Positions 25,276 to 33,005 of a stretch of DNA of 40,128 nt are shown piece after piece. Position numbers and translations under genes: made by a program. Origin of the DNA: CAYUUW01 sp964448005 (GTDB lineage: Bacteria > Patescibacteriota > Gracilibacteria > UM-FILTER-43-11); assembly GCA_964448005.1 (NCBI GenBank), contig CAYUUW010000010.1, positions 1 to 40,128 of the forward strand, written 5' to 3'. Numbering within the stretch: the stretch's first letter is position 1; each line of letters starts with the position of its first letter. The notes below the pieces were generated by a model. That model did not search any database and was not told where the DNA came from. It saw only the letters and a program-made list of their open reading frames with translations.

Positions 25276-25923
25276 ATGGAAAAACGCATTCTTTTGGGGG
25301 CCTTGGGAGGCTTGGCTGTGCTAGGCCTGCTTTACGGGTTGGGATTCAAGGCCTATGAGGCGACCCTGGAAAAGCCCGAATACTCCGTGGTCAAAAAAAC
25401 CAAAGCCTACCAGGTTCGCCGCTATGCTCCTATGCTGGTGGCGGAAGTGGAGGTGGATCAGGCTGGGGACGAGGGATTGAGACAGGGGTTCATGCTTTTG
25501 GCCGAATACATTTTTGGCGGCAACCAGGCGGCCTCTGGACCTCAAAAAATCGCGATGACGGCTCCGGTGATGGACAGTCGGCCTTCCCAGAAGATCGCGA
25601 TGACGGCTCCGGTGATGGATCAGCCCAGCCCGAGTGGCAGGACCGTTTCTTTCATGATGCCTTCGCAGTGGACCGAATCTACTTTGCCCACGCCGAACAA
25701 TCCCTCCATCCGCTTTCGCCAATGGCCGAAAAGGGACTTGGCTGCCTTCCGCTTTGCGGGCCGCTGGAGCCAGGCTGAGCTGGACCAGAAATCCAAGGAA
25801 TTCAGCCGCATTCTGGAGGAAGAGGGGGTAGCCTTCTCGGGCCCTACTTTCGCCTTTTACGATCCTCCCGCCTCCCTTCCTTTTTTCCGCCGGAATGAGA
25901 TCCTTTTCGAGCTTCTTCCCTGA
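25276..25923 (+). CDS. SOUL heme-binding family protein, membrane-anchored
   Basis: 215 residues. N-terminal membrane helix or signal anchor (about 5-23), then a SOUL domain: YSVVKKTKAYQVRRYAPMLVAEVEV (36-60), FMLLAEYIFGGN, KIAMTAPVM, VSFMMPSQWT, PNNPSIRF and AAFRFAGRWSQ. SOUL proteins bind heme or other hydrophobic ligands; the role in bacteria is unclear. The KIAMTAPVMD segment is present twice, 15 residues apart, from a 45-bp tandem duplication (26 identical bases at 25549-25574 and 25594-25619). ATG 25276 follows the GT4 stop by 44 bp, so they may form an operon. Confidence 0.88.
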   Translation: MEKRILLGALGGLAVLGLLYGLGFKAYEATLEKPEYSVVKKTKAYQVRRYAPMLVAEVEVDQAGDEGLRQGFMLLAEYIFGGNQAASGPQKIAMTAPVMDSRPSQKIAMTAPVMDQPSPSGRTVSFMMPSQWTESTLPTPNNPSIRFRQWPKRDLAAFRFAGRWSQAELDQKSKEFSRILEEEGVAFSGPTFAFYDPPASLPFFRRNEILFELLP

Positions 25924-25953
25924 GGGGGGGTGGCTTGGCTATTCGGCCCTCCG

Positions 25954-27210
25954 TCATTTGTTTTTTTGCGTGTAATCCTCCACGAAGATCGAGACGATGT
26001 TGGCTACGGGAACGGAAATGATCATTCCCACCAGGCCCATGCCCGTCCCGCCGAAGTGATTCCCAAGACTGGCTCCTGCCAGGAGCGAGAACATCACCAC
26101 CACAGGATTCATCCCCACGGATCTTCCCATCACCAAGGGCACCAGAATGTTGCTCTCCACGAATTGGATGAAGGCGTAGCCGATGGCCACCCACAGCAGC
26201 ATGATGGGGGACTGGTTCACGGCGATCAGGGAGGCTGAGATCAAAGTGACCAATGGCCCCAAATAGGGAATGAACTCCGCCAGGGCCGCGATCATGGCCA
26301 GGGTCAGAGCGTACTTCACTCCGATCAGGCCGAACACCGTGAAGGTCAAAAGGCCCATCAGAAAAGCCAGAATCAGCTGGCCTTGAATCCATTCGCCCAT
26401 GCGGTAGCTCACCTCCTTGCTTTTGGCGCTGATGTAGCCGGAGTATTTTTTGGGAAACAGCGAATGGAAGAAGGAGCTGGAGGAATGGGAGCTGATGGTC
26501 ATGAAGAAGGTGACGATGATGACCAGGATCACGTTCATGACCCCGCTGAAGACCGTCTTGACTGCTCCGAAGGCGTTGCCAGCGAAGCTGGTGAACTGCG
26601 TGCCTACCGTTTGGAGCGTGTTGGTGAGGGTTCCGATCAGCTGCTCCTGATCCACGTTCTCCCAAAGCCGGCTCAGCACAGGGCGGATCTTTTCGGCCAG
26701 CCAGGAATTTCCGGTGCTTCCGTTCGCCACATTCACGATCATGTCTTTGATGGAGCCGCCCAAGGACTTGATTTGCTCCCCCACAATCGGAACCAGAAGG
26801 CTGAACAGCAGGGTGAGGACCCCGATGACCAAAAGGTACATGATCAGCACTCCCGCTGCGCGCGGAATTTTCCGCTTCTCCAGCCAATCCACCGAGGGCT
26901 GCAGGGCGGAAGAGAAGAACAGGGCCACCAGGAAAAGGATGATGGGCTTTTTGATGATGTCCAGCCCTTGGGCCAGCCCCAAGGTCAGCAGCACCCCCAA
27001 GGTGGCCTTGATGGCGGAGCTGAAGGACAGGCTGATGCTGATGTCTTTTTCTGAGCCGTTTTTCCCCGAAGGCTCTTCCTGCCGGTCCGTCGGCATCGGC
27101 TGCTCCTCCCCTGCTTTCAGGGCGTAGATCTTCTCCTTGATCTCCTCCAGCTTCCTCTGTGATTCCTGCAGGAGCCGTTGGGAATGCTTCAGGTATTTTC
27201 GGATGGCCAT
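25954..27210 (-). CDS. AI-2E family transporter (PF01594-type)
   Basis: 418 residues. These eight-helix proteins export small molecules or act as Na+/H+ antiporters; substrates vary. N-terminal cytoplasmic extension with a coiled coil (about 5-35, QRLLQESQRKLEEIKEKIYALK) and a charged linker, then helices from about residue 66. Family traits: PIILFLVALFFSSALQPSVDWLEKRKIPR, the long amphipathic middle (about 140-210), GEWIQGQLILAFLMGLL, and LAMIAALAEFIPYLGPLVTLI followed by VESNILVPLVMGRSVGMNPV. The coiled-coil extension is not part of the usual family. It ends convergently with the SOUL gene, 30 bp away. Confidence 0.92.
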   Translation of the reverse strand: MAIRKYLKHSQRLLQESQRKLEEIKEKIYALKAGEEQPMPTDRQEEPSGKNGSEKDISISLSFSSAIKATLGVLLTLGLAQGLDIIKKPIILFLVALFFSSALQPSVDWLEKRKIPRAAGVLIMYLLVIGVLTLLFSLLVPIVGEQIKSLGGSIKDMIVNVANGSTGNSWLAEKIRPVLSRLWENVDQEQLIGTLTNTLQTVGTQFTSFAGNAFGAVKTVFSGVMNVILVIIVTFFMTISSHSSSSFFHSLFPKKYSGYISAKSKEVSYRMGEWIQGQLILAFLMGLLTFTVFGLIGVKYALTLAMIAALAEFIPYLGPLVTLISASLIAVNQSPIMLLWVAIGYAFIQFVESNILVPLVMGRSVGMNPVVVMFSLLAGASLGNHFGGTGMGLVGMIISVPVANIVSIFVEDYTQKNK

Positions 27211-27318
27211 AGTTCTTTAATTAATTACGAGTTAAGAGTTGATAATTAAGAGTTGCAGCTTAGGAGCTTACAGAGCTTATTAAGCTTCTAAGCTATGTAA
27301 GCTTTATAAGCTAGGTTT
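27211..27318. repeat. AATTACGAGTTAAGAGTT and AAGCTTA-type repeats
   Basis: 27219-27245 matches the repeat before dus. 27255-27312 is a diverged, inverted copy of the 67-bp AAGCTTA element at 10730-10796: both share AGCTTAGGAGCTTACAGAGC when read on opposite strands. Confidence 0.65.
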
Positions 27319-27759
27319 TTATTCGGTGACAAAGCGCAGAACAGTATCCACCAGGATCCAGGCCATTAGGCTTACCGCCAGCCCTGCCAGGGCGTAGGTG
27401 ATGGTCTTTTTGGCGGCCTCTTTTTCATCGGGGCCGAAAAGCGCGTACTTGTACCCCCCCACCATCACGAAGATCACCGAGAGGCTTCCGGCCACGGCGA
27501 TGAGGGTTTGCGAAAAGAACTTGATGAAGCAGGGGATCTGCCGGAGCGAGATGTCTCCAGTTCGGATCAGATTCGCCAGGCCGATGCAGGCGTCGCCGTA
27601 GCCCCCCAGGTTCTGGTTGTTGCTGGGCAGCAGGCTGGGCGGATTGAAGTTGCTTTGCGCATGGCTCAGGGGCAGGCTCAGAAAAAAGCCAAAAAGGGCC
27701 ATGCCCAGCCGCATTCCGCTCCGCCTCAGGATGTTGCTGGGGGCCTTGGCCATCTTCAT
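27319..27759 (-). CDS. VirB2/TrbC-like pilin
   Basis: 146 residues. Signal peptide to about residue 35 (LGMALFGFFLSLPLSHAQ), a mature N-terminus with a Cys pair (ACIGLANLIRTGDISLRQIPC), then two membrane helices (about 83-107 and 120-142) separated by a short charged loop PDEKEAAKKT. This two-helix layout is that of VirB2/TrbC pilins of type IV secretion systems, and small relatives are widespread in CPR genomes. No other secretion genes are adjacent, so an independent surface role is possible. Confidence 0.75.
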   Translation of the reverse strand: MKMAKAPSNILRRSGMRLGMALFGFFLSLPLSHAQSNFNPPSLLPSNNQNLGGYGDACIGLANLIRTGDISLRQIPCFIKFFSQTLIAVAGSLSVIFVMVGGYKYALFGPDEKEAAKKTITYALAGLAVSLMAWILVDTVLRFVTE

Positions 27760-27932
27760 CTTTATCTTGCCTTCATCCTAGCAAAAGCTTGCCTCCAGGG
27801 CAATCGGGAAAAGCCGGGGTCTTGAATAATAAATTGAAACATTGAAATTAATTGGTCAATTCTTTTTGCTCCTTTTCCTTGCTACACTTCCTATCTTGGC
27901 AGCGAATCTTATTTCTAGCCTCTCCTCTTTCC

Positions 27933-28721
27933 ATGAAAGGAATCATTCTGGCAGGCGGCAGCGGAACCCGTCTTCACCCGCTCACCAAAATCACCAGCAA
28001 GCAGCTTCTGCCTGTCTACAACAAGCCGATGATCTATTATCCCCTGAACACCCTGCTCCGCGCGGGGATACGGGATATCCTGATCATTGTGGCCCCCGAG
28101 CGCTCGGGGGACTTCCTCAATCTTTTGGGCAGCGGAAAGGAGTTCGGCGCGCGCTTCGCCTACGAGGTGCAGGACCAGCCCCGGGGAATCGCCCAGGCCT
28201 TTGTGATCGGCAGGGATTTCATCCAGGATGAGGCTTGCGCGCTGATCCTGGGGGACAACATCTACGCCGACGATTTTTCCGAAGCGATCCGCACGCACCG
28301 GCAAGGGGCGAAGATCTTCGTGAAGAAGGTCCATGATCCGGAGCGCTTCGGCGTGGTGGAGATGGGCGAGAACCATCGGGTGCTCAGCATTGAGGAGAAG
28401 CCACAGCGGCCCAAAGCCAACTTTGCCCAGACAGGCCTTTACCTGTACGACCACACGGTGGCCGACTACGCCGCCCAGCTTCGGCCTTCCGGCCGGCTGG
28501 AGTACGAGATCACCGATCTGAACAACATTTACCTGCAGCAGGGCAAGCTGACGGCGGACATTGTGGAGGGGGAGTGGATCGATGCGGGGACCTTCGAGAG
28601 CCTGCATCGGGCGTCGGTGCTCGCCCGCGAGAAGGAACTGGGCCTTGGCCTGCCCGAAGGCTCCAGCAGCCTCAAGGTCACTATTCAGGCGCCTCAGGCC
28701 GCTTTTCAGCCTCAGGGGTAG
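27933..28721 (+). CDS. rmlA: Glucose-1-phosphate thymidylyltransferase
   Basis: 262 residues. Makes dTDP-glucose, first step toward dTDP-rhamnose and related sugars. Seen: MKGIILAGGSGTRLHPLTKITSKQLLPVYNKPMIYYPL (nucleotide-binding signature GGSGTRL and the K-Q-L-L-P-V/K-P-M-I-Y-Y-P-L stretch), VAPERSGDF, QDQPRGIAQAF, LILGDNIY, FGVVEM, EEKPQRPKANFAQTGLYLYD, and EGEWIDAGTFESLHRAS. About 25 residues shorter at the C-terminus than E. coli RmlA, like many short RmlA forms. ATG 27933 gives the canonical N-terminus. rmlB, rmlC and rmlD are not in the window. Confidence 0.95.
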   Translation: MKGIILAGGSGTRLHPLTKITSKQLLPVYNKPMIYYPLNTLLRAGIRDILIIVAPERSGDFLNLLGSGKEFGARFAYEVQDQPRGIAQAFVIGRDFIQDEACALILGDNIYADDFSEAIRTHRQGAKIFVKKVHDPERFGVVEMGENHRVLSIEEKPQRPKANFAQTGLYLYDHTVADYAAQLRPSGRLEYEITDLNNIYLQQGKLTADIVEGEWIDAGTFESLHRASVLAREKELGLGLPEGSSSLKVTIQAPQAAFQPQG

Positions 28722-28780
28722 GGCGCTCCGTCCCTCCGCAGCTAAAAGCCTGATCGAAGCGAGGAAGAGGTGTTTTTTTG

Positions 28781-28809
28781 TTGACCCCGTATTATTTTTA
28801 TTTTACAAT
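28781..28809 (+). promoter_or_regulatory. Promoter of the TPR protein gene
   Basis: -35 TTGACC (28781-28786), 17-bp spacer, -10 TACAAT (28804-28809), leader of about 87 nt to ATG 28903. Confidence 0.65.
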
Positions 28810-28902
28810 AATTACAGATTATTACTAGATCATCCATCGGACAGCGATGGTGCCCAGGCACGATTTAAGCCCTCCGCTTTTATCCGCCTAAACACCTCTA
28901 GC

Positions 28903-30885
28903 ATGGCTACCGACAAAAGAGACGAAGATGGAAAAGGGCCGGACCGCGAAGGGGAAGATTCTTTCCTTCCTGTTGCTCCTCCCCGGGAAGAAAGGGTCTC
29001 CGGAAGCGCTGCGGAAACTCCGCCTGCGGAACAGGCTCCTCAAGGTTCCATGGTTCCATTGGAAACAATAACGAGCCTTCGCCGTGACGGGGTGGCGGCT
29101 CTTGTGGCCAGGCTTGCGCAAGAGGCTAAGGTTCCCTCATCTTCCTCCCAGGAGAGCCTGGCAACCGCCCTCCAGAAGCTGGATTCGCTTTCTTCGGAGT
29201 CACCTTCTTCCGAGGGGGAGCGAAGCGAAGCCCAATTGGACCTCCAGGAAGCCTTCGACGATTTTTTCTCCTTGCTGTGGCGCCTGGAAGAAGAGCATGC
29301 CCAACAGCTGCTGCAGGCTATGGTCGAACGCTTTCCTGAAGCCCTTTGGCAAAGGGATTTGGGCCTGATCGACCTTTTCTGCTCCGGCTTCTTGCGGGGA
29401 GAAAAGGCATTGGCGATGCTTAGTCTGATTACCGAAAAACTTCCTGGCCATCCTTTGGCGGCTCTCTGCGCGGAGCATCTGCCTGGCATCGTGGAGCTGC
29501 GTCAGGCCCTTTCAGAAACCCCTTCACTCGTTGAGGAGGGGGCCGAAGAAAAGCTCCGGGCTTATTTTACTATGGGAAAATATTATTTGTTGAATGATTA
29601 TCCGCTCGGCTCCGCCACTCGCTACAGCATGGCTTCCTCTATGCTGAAAGCTGAAGGGAAAAGGCGGAATAATCCCCAATGGACGGAGGCGGCCAAATCG
29701 TGGGGGGAGCTTGCGATTTCCTTGGATCCGACCGTGGCCCGGAGACAGGTTCGCCTTTTTCTCAGCTACATCGACTCCGGACAGCTGGATCGAGCCTTGA
29801 AGGTCTTTAGGCCAGAGGCTCAATTTTCGCCTCGTGATCTCAAGGATCTTCATAGGCTTTTCCGCTCTCTGTTGGAGCAGTGCAAAGAGCTGCATTTGAC
29901 CGATTTTGAATCCAAAGGAGAAGCCCAAAGAGAGGAGCGGCGGCTTAAGGAGGCGCAGACCTTCAGGCGCATTCTGGGGGTGCTCACAGGCATTCTGCAG
30001 CCTCTCCAAGGCGAAGAGTTTGAGGGCTACTACACTGCTTCCCTGAATGCATTGGATGAGATGATTGAAGAGGTAGCCGCCTTTGAAAGGGTTATGGACG
30101 GGCAGCCGATCGCCGAATCGGATGTGGATACTTCCTCGCCGGGGCATCTTCTGGCTTATGCTCAGCAGCTCTGCGATGCAAACGAGCACGAAAAGGCTTT
30201 GCTTTGGCTCATGAAGTCTTGGGAAATAAAGCCTCAAGATCCGTCCACTGCTTTTCAGTTCGCGGTCTGCTACGAAGCTCTGGAACGAAATCTTGAGGCT
30301 TTGCCCTATGCCCGCATCGCTGCTGAAAGTTTCCCCGGACAAAGCGATCCTCAGCTGATACTGGGAAGGGTGCTCTTGGCATGCGGCCAAGGGCAGGAGG
30401 CGCTTGCCACTTTGGAAAAAGCCCTCCGGCTGGGGCGAAGCCATCAGACATTGTTCGCTTTGGCCTGGGCGAAAGTGCTTTTGCAGCAGGACAATGATCC
30501 GGAGGAGCCGGCCGAAGTCCTCTTGGAAGAAGCGGAGCATTTGGCGCCAGGTTCAGAATATGCGGATCCCTACCGCGCAGCCCGATGCCTGCTTCTCATT
30601 GGCAAAGATAGAACTGAAGAAGCCATTGCCTTGGCCTTGCAGCTTTCGTCTGAGACAACGGATTCAAATTTGCTTGCCTTTGCCGCAGGCTGCCTTTGCA
30701 TGCTAGGGAAGCGGGAAGAAGCCTTGGCGACCGTGGCCAGGGCAGTTCAAGGGGATCCCCAATGGCTGGATCTGAGCTTCAGGATTGCTGCCGGTCCGCT
30801 TGGTCAAGGCGAACTGCGCTTGATTTTGGAACCTCGCATTCTTCATCTTGTTCCTAAGCCCAGCGCCAACGATCCGGAAATCTAA
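28903..30885 (+). CDS. Cytoplasmic TPR-repeat protein, unknown function
   Basis: 660 residues, no signal sequence. Acidic, disordered N-terminus (1-45), helical middle, and several TPR-like repeats from about residue 412 (LLAYAQQLCDANEHEKALLWLMKSW, AFQFAVCYEALERNLEALPYARIAAES, LILGRVLLACGQGQEALATLEKAL). TPRs mediate protein contacts; no partner is evident. The promoter and ATG (28903) agree; the open frame further upstream overlaps rmlA and is not coding. The TAA stop overlaps the stop of the convergent PurE-like gene by 4 nt. It is the third large family-less plus-strand gene here that meets a conserved minus-strand gene end to end, after 3099 and 5607. Confidence 0.85.
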   Translation: MATDKRDEDGKGPDREGEDSFLPVAPPREERVSGSAAETPPAEQAPQGSMVPLETITSLRRDGVAALVARLAQEAKVPSSSSQESLATALQKLDSLSSESPSSEGERSEAQLDLQEAFDDFFSLLWRLEEEHAQQLLQAMVERFPEALWQRDLGLIDLFCSGFLRGEKALAMLSLITEKLPGHPLAALCAEHLPGIVELRQALSETPSLVEEGAEEKLRAYFTMGKYYLLNDYPLGSATRYSMASSMLKAEGKRRNNPQWTEAAKSWGELAISLDPTVARRQVRLFLSYIDSGQLDRALKVFRPEAQFSPRDLKDLHRLFRSLLEQCKELHLTDFESKGEAQREERRLKEAQTFRRILGVLTGILQPLQGEEFEGYYTASLNALDEMIEEVAAFERVMDGQPIAESDVDTSSPGHLLAYAQQLCDANEHEKALLWLMKSWEIKPQDPSTAFQFAVCYEALERNLEALPYARIAAESFPGQSDPQLILGRVLLACGQGQEALATLEKALRLGRSHQTLFALAWAKVLLQQDNDPEEPAEVLLEEAEHLAPGSEYADPYRAARCLLLIGKDRTEEAIALALQLSSETTDSNLLAFAAGCLCMLGKREEALATVARAVQGDPQWLDLSFRIAAGPLGQGELRLILEPRILHLVPKPSANDPEI

Positions 30886-31331
30886 AACCCCTCCTTCATC
30901 TCCTGGATGCCCTGGGCGATCCTTTTCTGCAGCTTCCTCTCGCCCAAGGCCAGAATGCGCAGCGCCGCCAGGGCGGCGTTTTGGGGGCTGGCGCTCACCA
31001 GGCTCGGCGCATCCGCAGGGGGCTGCAGCGAGGAGTGGATGTTGGCCAGGTAATCGGCCCGGTCTTTGAAGAGGGGGCAGGCGATCACCGGATGCACCGC
31101 ATTGGCCGCCACCAGGCCCGAGAGCGCATTGGCCCCGCCGCTGAGCGTGATGTACACCATCTGATCCTGGCTCCGGTTGAACTCCCGGACGATGTCCAGC
31201 GCCAGCTCGGGAACCTTGTAGGCAGAGACGCAGTACAGCTCGGTTTTCACCCCGAAGCTTTCCACGGTTTCGGCGATCCTTTGGGCGCAGGCCTGATCGG
31301 CTTTGGATTCCATGAGGATGGCGACGAGCAT
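30882..31331 (-). CDS. PurE-like protein lacking the catalytic His
   Basis: 149 residues. PurE (N5-CAIR mutase or AIR carboxylase) acts in purine synthesis. Seen: MESKADQACAQRIAETVESFGVKTELYCVSAYKVPE (aligned to GSxSDxxxMxxAxxxLxxxGIxxExxVxSAHRTP), YITLSGGANALSGLVAANAVHPVIACPL (AGGAAHLPGxxAAxTxxPVIGVPV) and QNAALAALRILAL. The conserved SAHR is SAYK (Tyr38), losing the His known to be essential in E. coli PurE (His45). The opening GSxSD loop is MESKAD. It may be a PurE relative with another function. No other pur genes are in the window. It is read divergently from gatB. Confidence 0.8.
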   Translation of the reverse strand: MLVAILMESKADQACAQRIAETVESFGVKTELYCVSAYKVPELALDIVREFNRSQDQMVYITLSGGANALSGLVAANAVHPVIACPLFKDRADYLANIHSSLQPPADAPSLVSASPQNAALAALRILALGERKLQKRIAQGIQEMKEGF

Positions 31332-31362
31332 GGGAGCGAATTAGGGGATTGAATCTGAAGCG

Positions 31363-31391
31363 AGTTTATCGGAAAAGCTCTCTTTTTAAAA
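31363..31391 (-). promoter_or_regulatory. Possible promoter of the PurE-like gene
   Basis: Minus strand: -35 TTTTAA (31386-31391), 17-bp spacer, -10 TAAACT (31363-31368); ATG at 31331. Confidence 0.4.
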
Positions 31392-31413
31392 CCTCCCTCT
31401 ATTCTCTTTTCCC

Positions 31414-31442
31414 TTCAAAACAGTGCGGAAATTGCGTAAACT
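31414..31442 (+). promoter_or_regulatory. Promoter of gatB
   Basis: -35 TTCAAA (31414-31419), 17-bp spacer, -10 TAAACT (31437-31442). The leader of about 110 nt ends in the CCCAATAATCCC array (31515-31556). Confidence 0.5.
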
Positions 31443-31514
31443 GTGCGTTGAAAAACATGCGGCAGGCGGCCAGCTGTCTGCCGCAAGCGGTTGCAGCCAC
31501 TGGCCTGCATCAGT

Positions 31515-31556
31515 CCCAATAATCCCCACACTCCCCACGCTCCCAATAATCCCACC
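31515..31556 (+). repeat. CCCAATAATCCC array in the gatB leader
   Basis: Units CCCAATAATCC, CCACACTCCC, CCACGCTCCC, AATAATCCC end 3 bp before the gatB start codon, as in the serS and ftsH leaders. Confidence 0.6.
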
Positions 31557-31559
31557 CAA

Positions 31560-32990
31560 ATGATTTACGAAACCGTCATCGGCCTGGAAGTGCATTGCCG
31601 GCTGAAAACCAAAAGCAAGCTGTTCTGCCGCTGCGCCAACGAAGGGGTGGCCGACGAAGCCCCCAACAGCCGCGTCTGCCCCATCTGCATGGGCTTTCCC
31701 GGCATGCTGCCTTTGATGAACCAGGCGGCTGTGGAGAAGGGGGTGCAGGCGGCTTTGGCCTTGGGCTGCACAATTCCGGAATTCTCGAAGATGGACCGCA
31801 AGAGCTACTTCTACCCCGATCTGCCCATGGGCTACCAGATCTCGCAGTACGATCTGCCCGTGTCGCAGAAGGGGGCGGTGAGCATCACGCTGTCCGACGG
31901 ATCCGAGAAAGCCATCGGCGTGACCCGGCTGCACCTGGAGAACGACGCAGGCAAGCTGACGCACGGCGCCAATGGAACCCTCGTCGATTACAACCGGGGC
32001 GGCGTTCCCCTGATGGAGATTGTGAGCGAGCCGGATCTGCGCACGCCCGAGGAGGCGGTGGAATACGCCCGCCAGCTGCAGAAGATCGTGCGCTACGTGG
32101 GGGCGAGCGATGCGGACATGGAAAAGGGGCAGATGCGCTTCGACCTGAACCTTTCCCTGCGCCCTGTGGGCCAGGCGGCCTTCGGCACCCGCTCGGAAGT
32201 CAAGAACCTCAATTCCTTCCGCTCGCTGCAGAAGGCTGCGGAGTACGAGATCAGGCGCCAGACGGAGCTGCTGGAGAAGGGCGAGAAGATCGTTCAGGAA
32301 ACCCGCGGCTGGGACGACGAAAAAGAGATCACCGTGTCGCAGCGCAGCAAGGAGGAGGCGGCCGACTACCGCTACTTTCCCGAGCCGGATCTGCCTCCTT
32401 TGCGGATGACGAAGGAGATGGTGGAGGCGCTGCGCGCCCAGCTTCCCGAGCTGCCCGAGGCCAAAGCGAAGCGCTACCAAAGCGAGTTGGGCCTGCCTGC
32501 GGCCGATGCGCGCCAGATCGCGGAGGACCGGGCCTTGGCCGAGTACTACGAGGCGGCGCTGGCGACATCCGGCGAGGCGAAGAAGACGGCGAACTGGCTG
32601 CTGAGCGAGCTACTGGCCCTGCTGAAGCCGGAGGGGCTGACGATCGAGCAATCGAAGCTCTCTGCTCCGAACTTGGGCAAATTGGTCAAATTGATTGAAT
32701 CCGGCGCGATCACGGGCAGGATCGCCAAGGACCTTTTCCCCGAGCTTTACGCGGGGGATCTGAATCCGGAGAAGCTGGTGGAGGAGAGGGGACTTACGGT
32801 GATGGAAGATGCCGGCGCCTTGGAGGCGATCTGCCGCCAGGTGATCGAGCGCAATCCGCAGATCGTGGCGGACTTCAAGGCCGGCAAGGAAAAGGCCTTG
32901 GGCGGCTTGGTGGGTCAGGTGATGGCGGCGACGAAGGGGGCGGCGAATCCGGGGAAAGTGAATGAGGTGTTGAGGGAATTGCTTCGGTAA
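31560..32990 (+). CDS. gatB: Aspartyl/glutamyl-tRNA(Asn/Gln) amidotransferase subunit B
   Basis: 476 residues. GatB, with GatA and GatC, converts Glu-tRNA-Gln (and Asp-tRNA-Asn) to the amide form. Seen: YETVIGLEVHCRLKTKSKLFCRC with VCPICMGFPGMLP (zinc-site cysteines in CxC...CxxC form); DRKSYFYPDLPMGYQISQYDLP; RLHLENDAGKL; VDYNRGGVPLMEIVSEPD; RFDLNLSLRP; TRSEVKNLNSFRSLQKAAEYE; ADYRYFPEPDLPPL; and the C-terminal YqeY-like tail ending GLVGQVMAATKGAANPGKVNEVLRELL. gatA and gatC are not adjacent. Its last 18 codons have a diverged duplicate at 34006-34059. Confidence 0.96.
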   Translation: MIYETVIGLEVHCRLKTKSKLFCRCANEGVADEAPNSRVCPICMGFPGMLPLMNQAAVEKGVQAALALGCTIPEFSKMDRKSYFYPDLPMGYQISQYDLPVSQKGAVSITLSDGSEKAIGVTRLHLENDAGKLTHGANGTLVDYNRGGVPLMEIVSEPDLRTPEEAVEYARQLQKIVRYVGASDADMEKGQMRFDLNLSLRPVGQAAFGTRSEVKNLNSFRSLQKAAEYEIRRQTELLEKGEKIVQETRGWDDEKEITVSQRSKEEAADYRYFPEPDLPPLRMTKEMVEALRAQLPELPEAKAKRYQSELGLPAADARQIAEDRALAEYYEAALATSGEAKKTANWLLSELLALLKPEGLTIEQSKLSAPNLGKLVKLIESGAITGRIAKDLFPELYAGDLNPEKLVEERGLTVMEDAGALEAICRQVIERNPQIVADFKAGKEKALGGLVGQVMAATKGAANPGKVNEVLRELLR

Positions 32991-33005
32991 GGATTGTTTT
33001 AAAGA

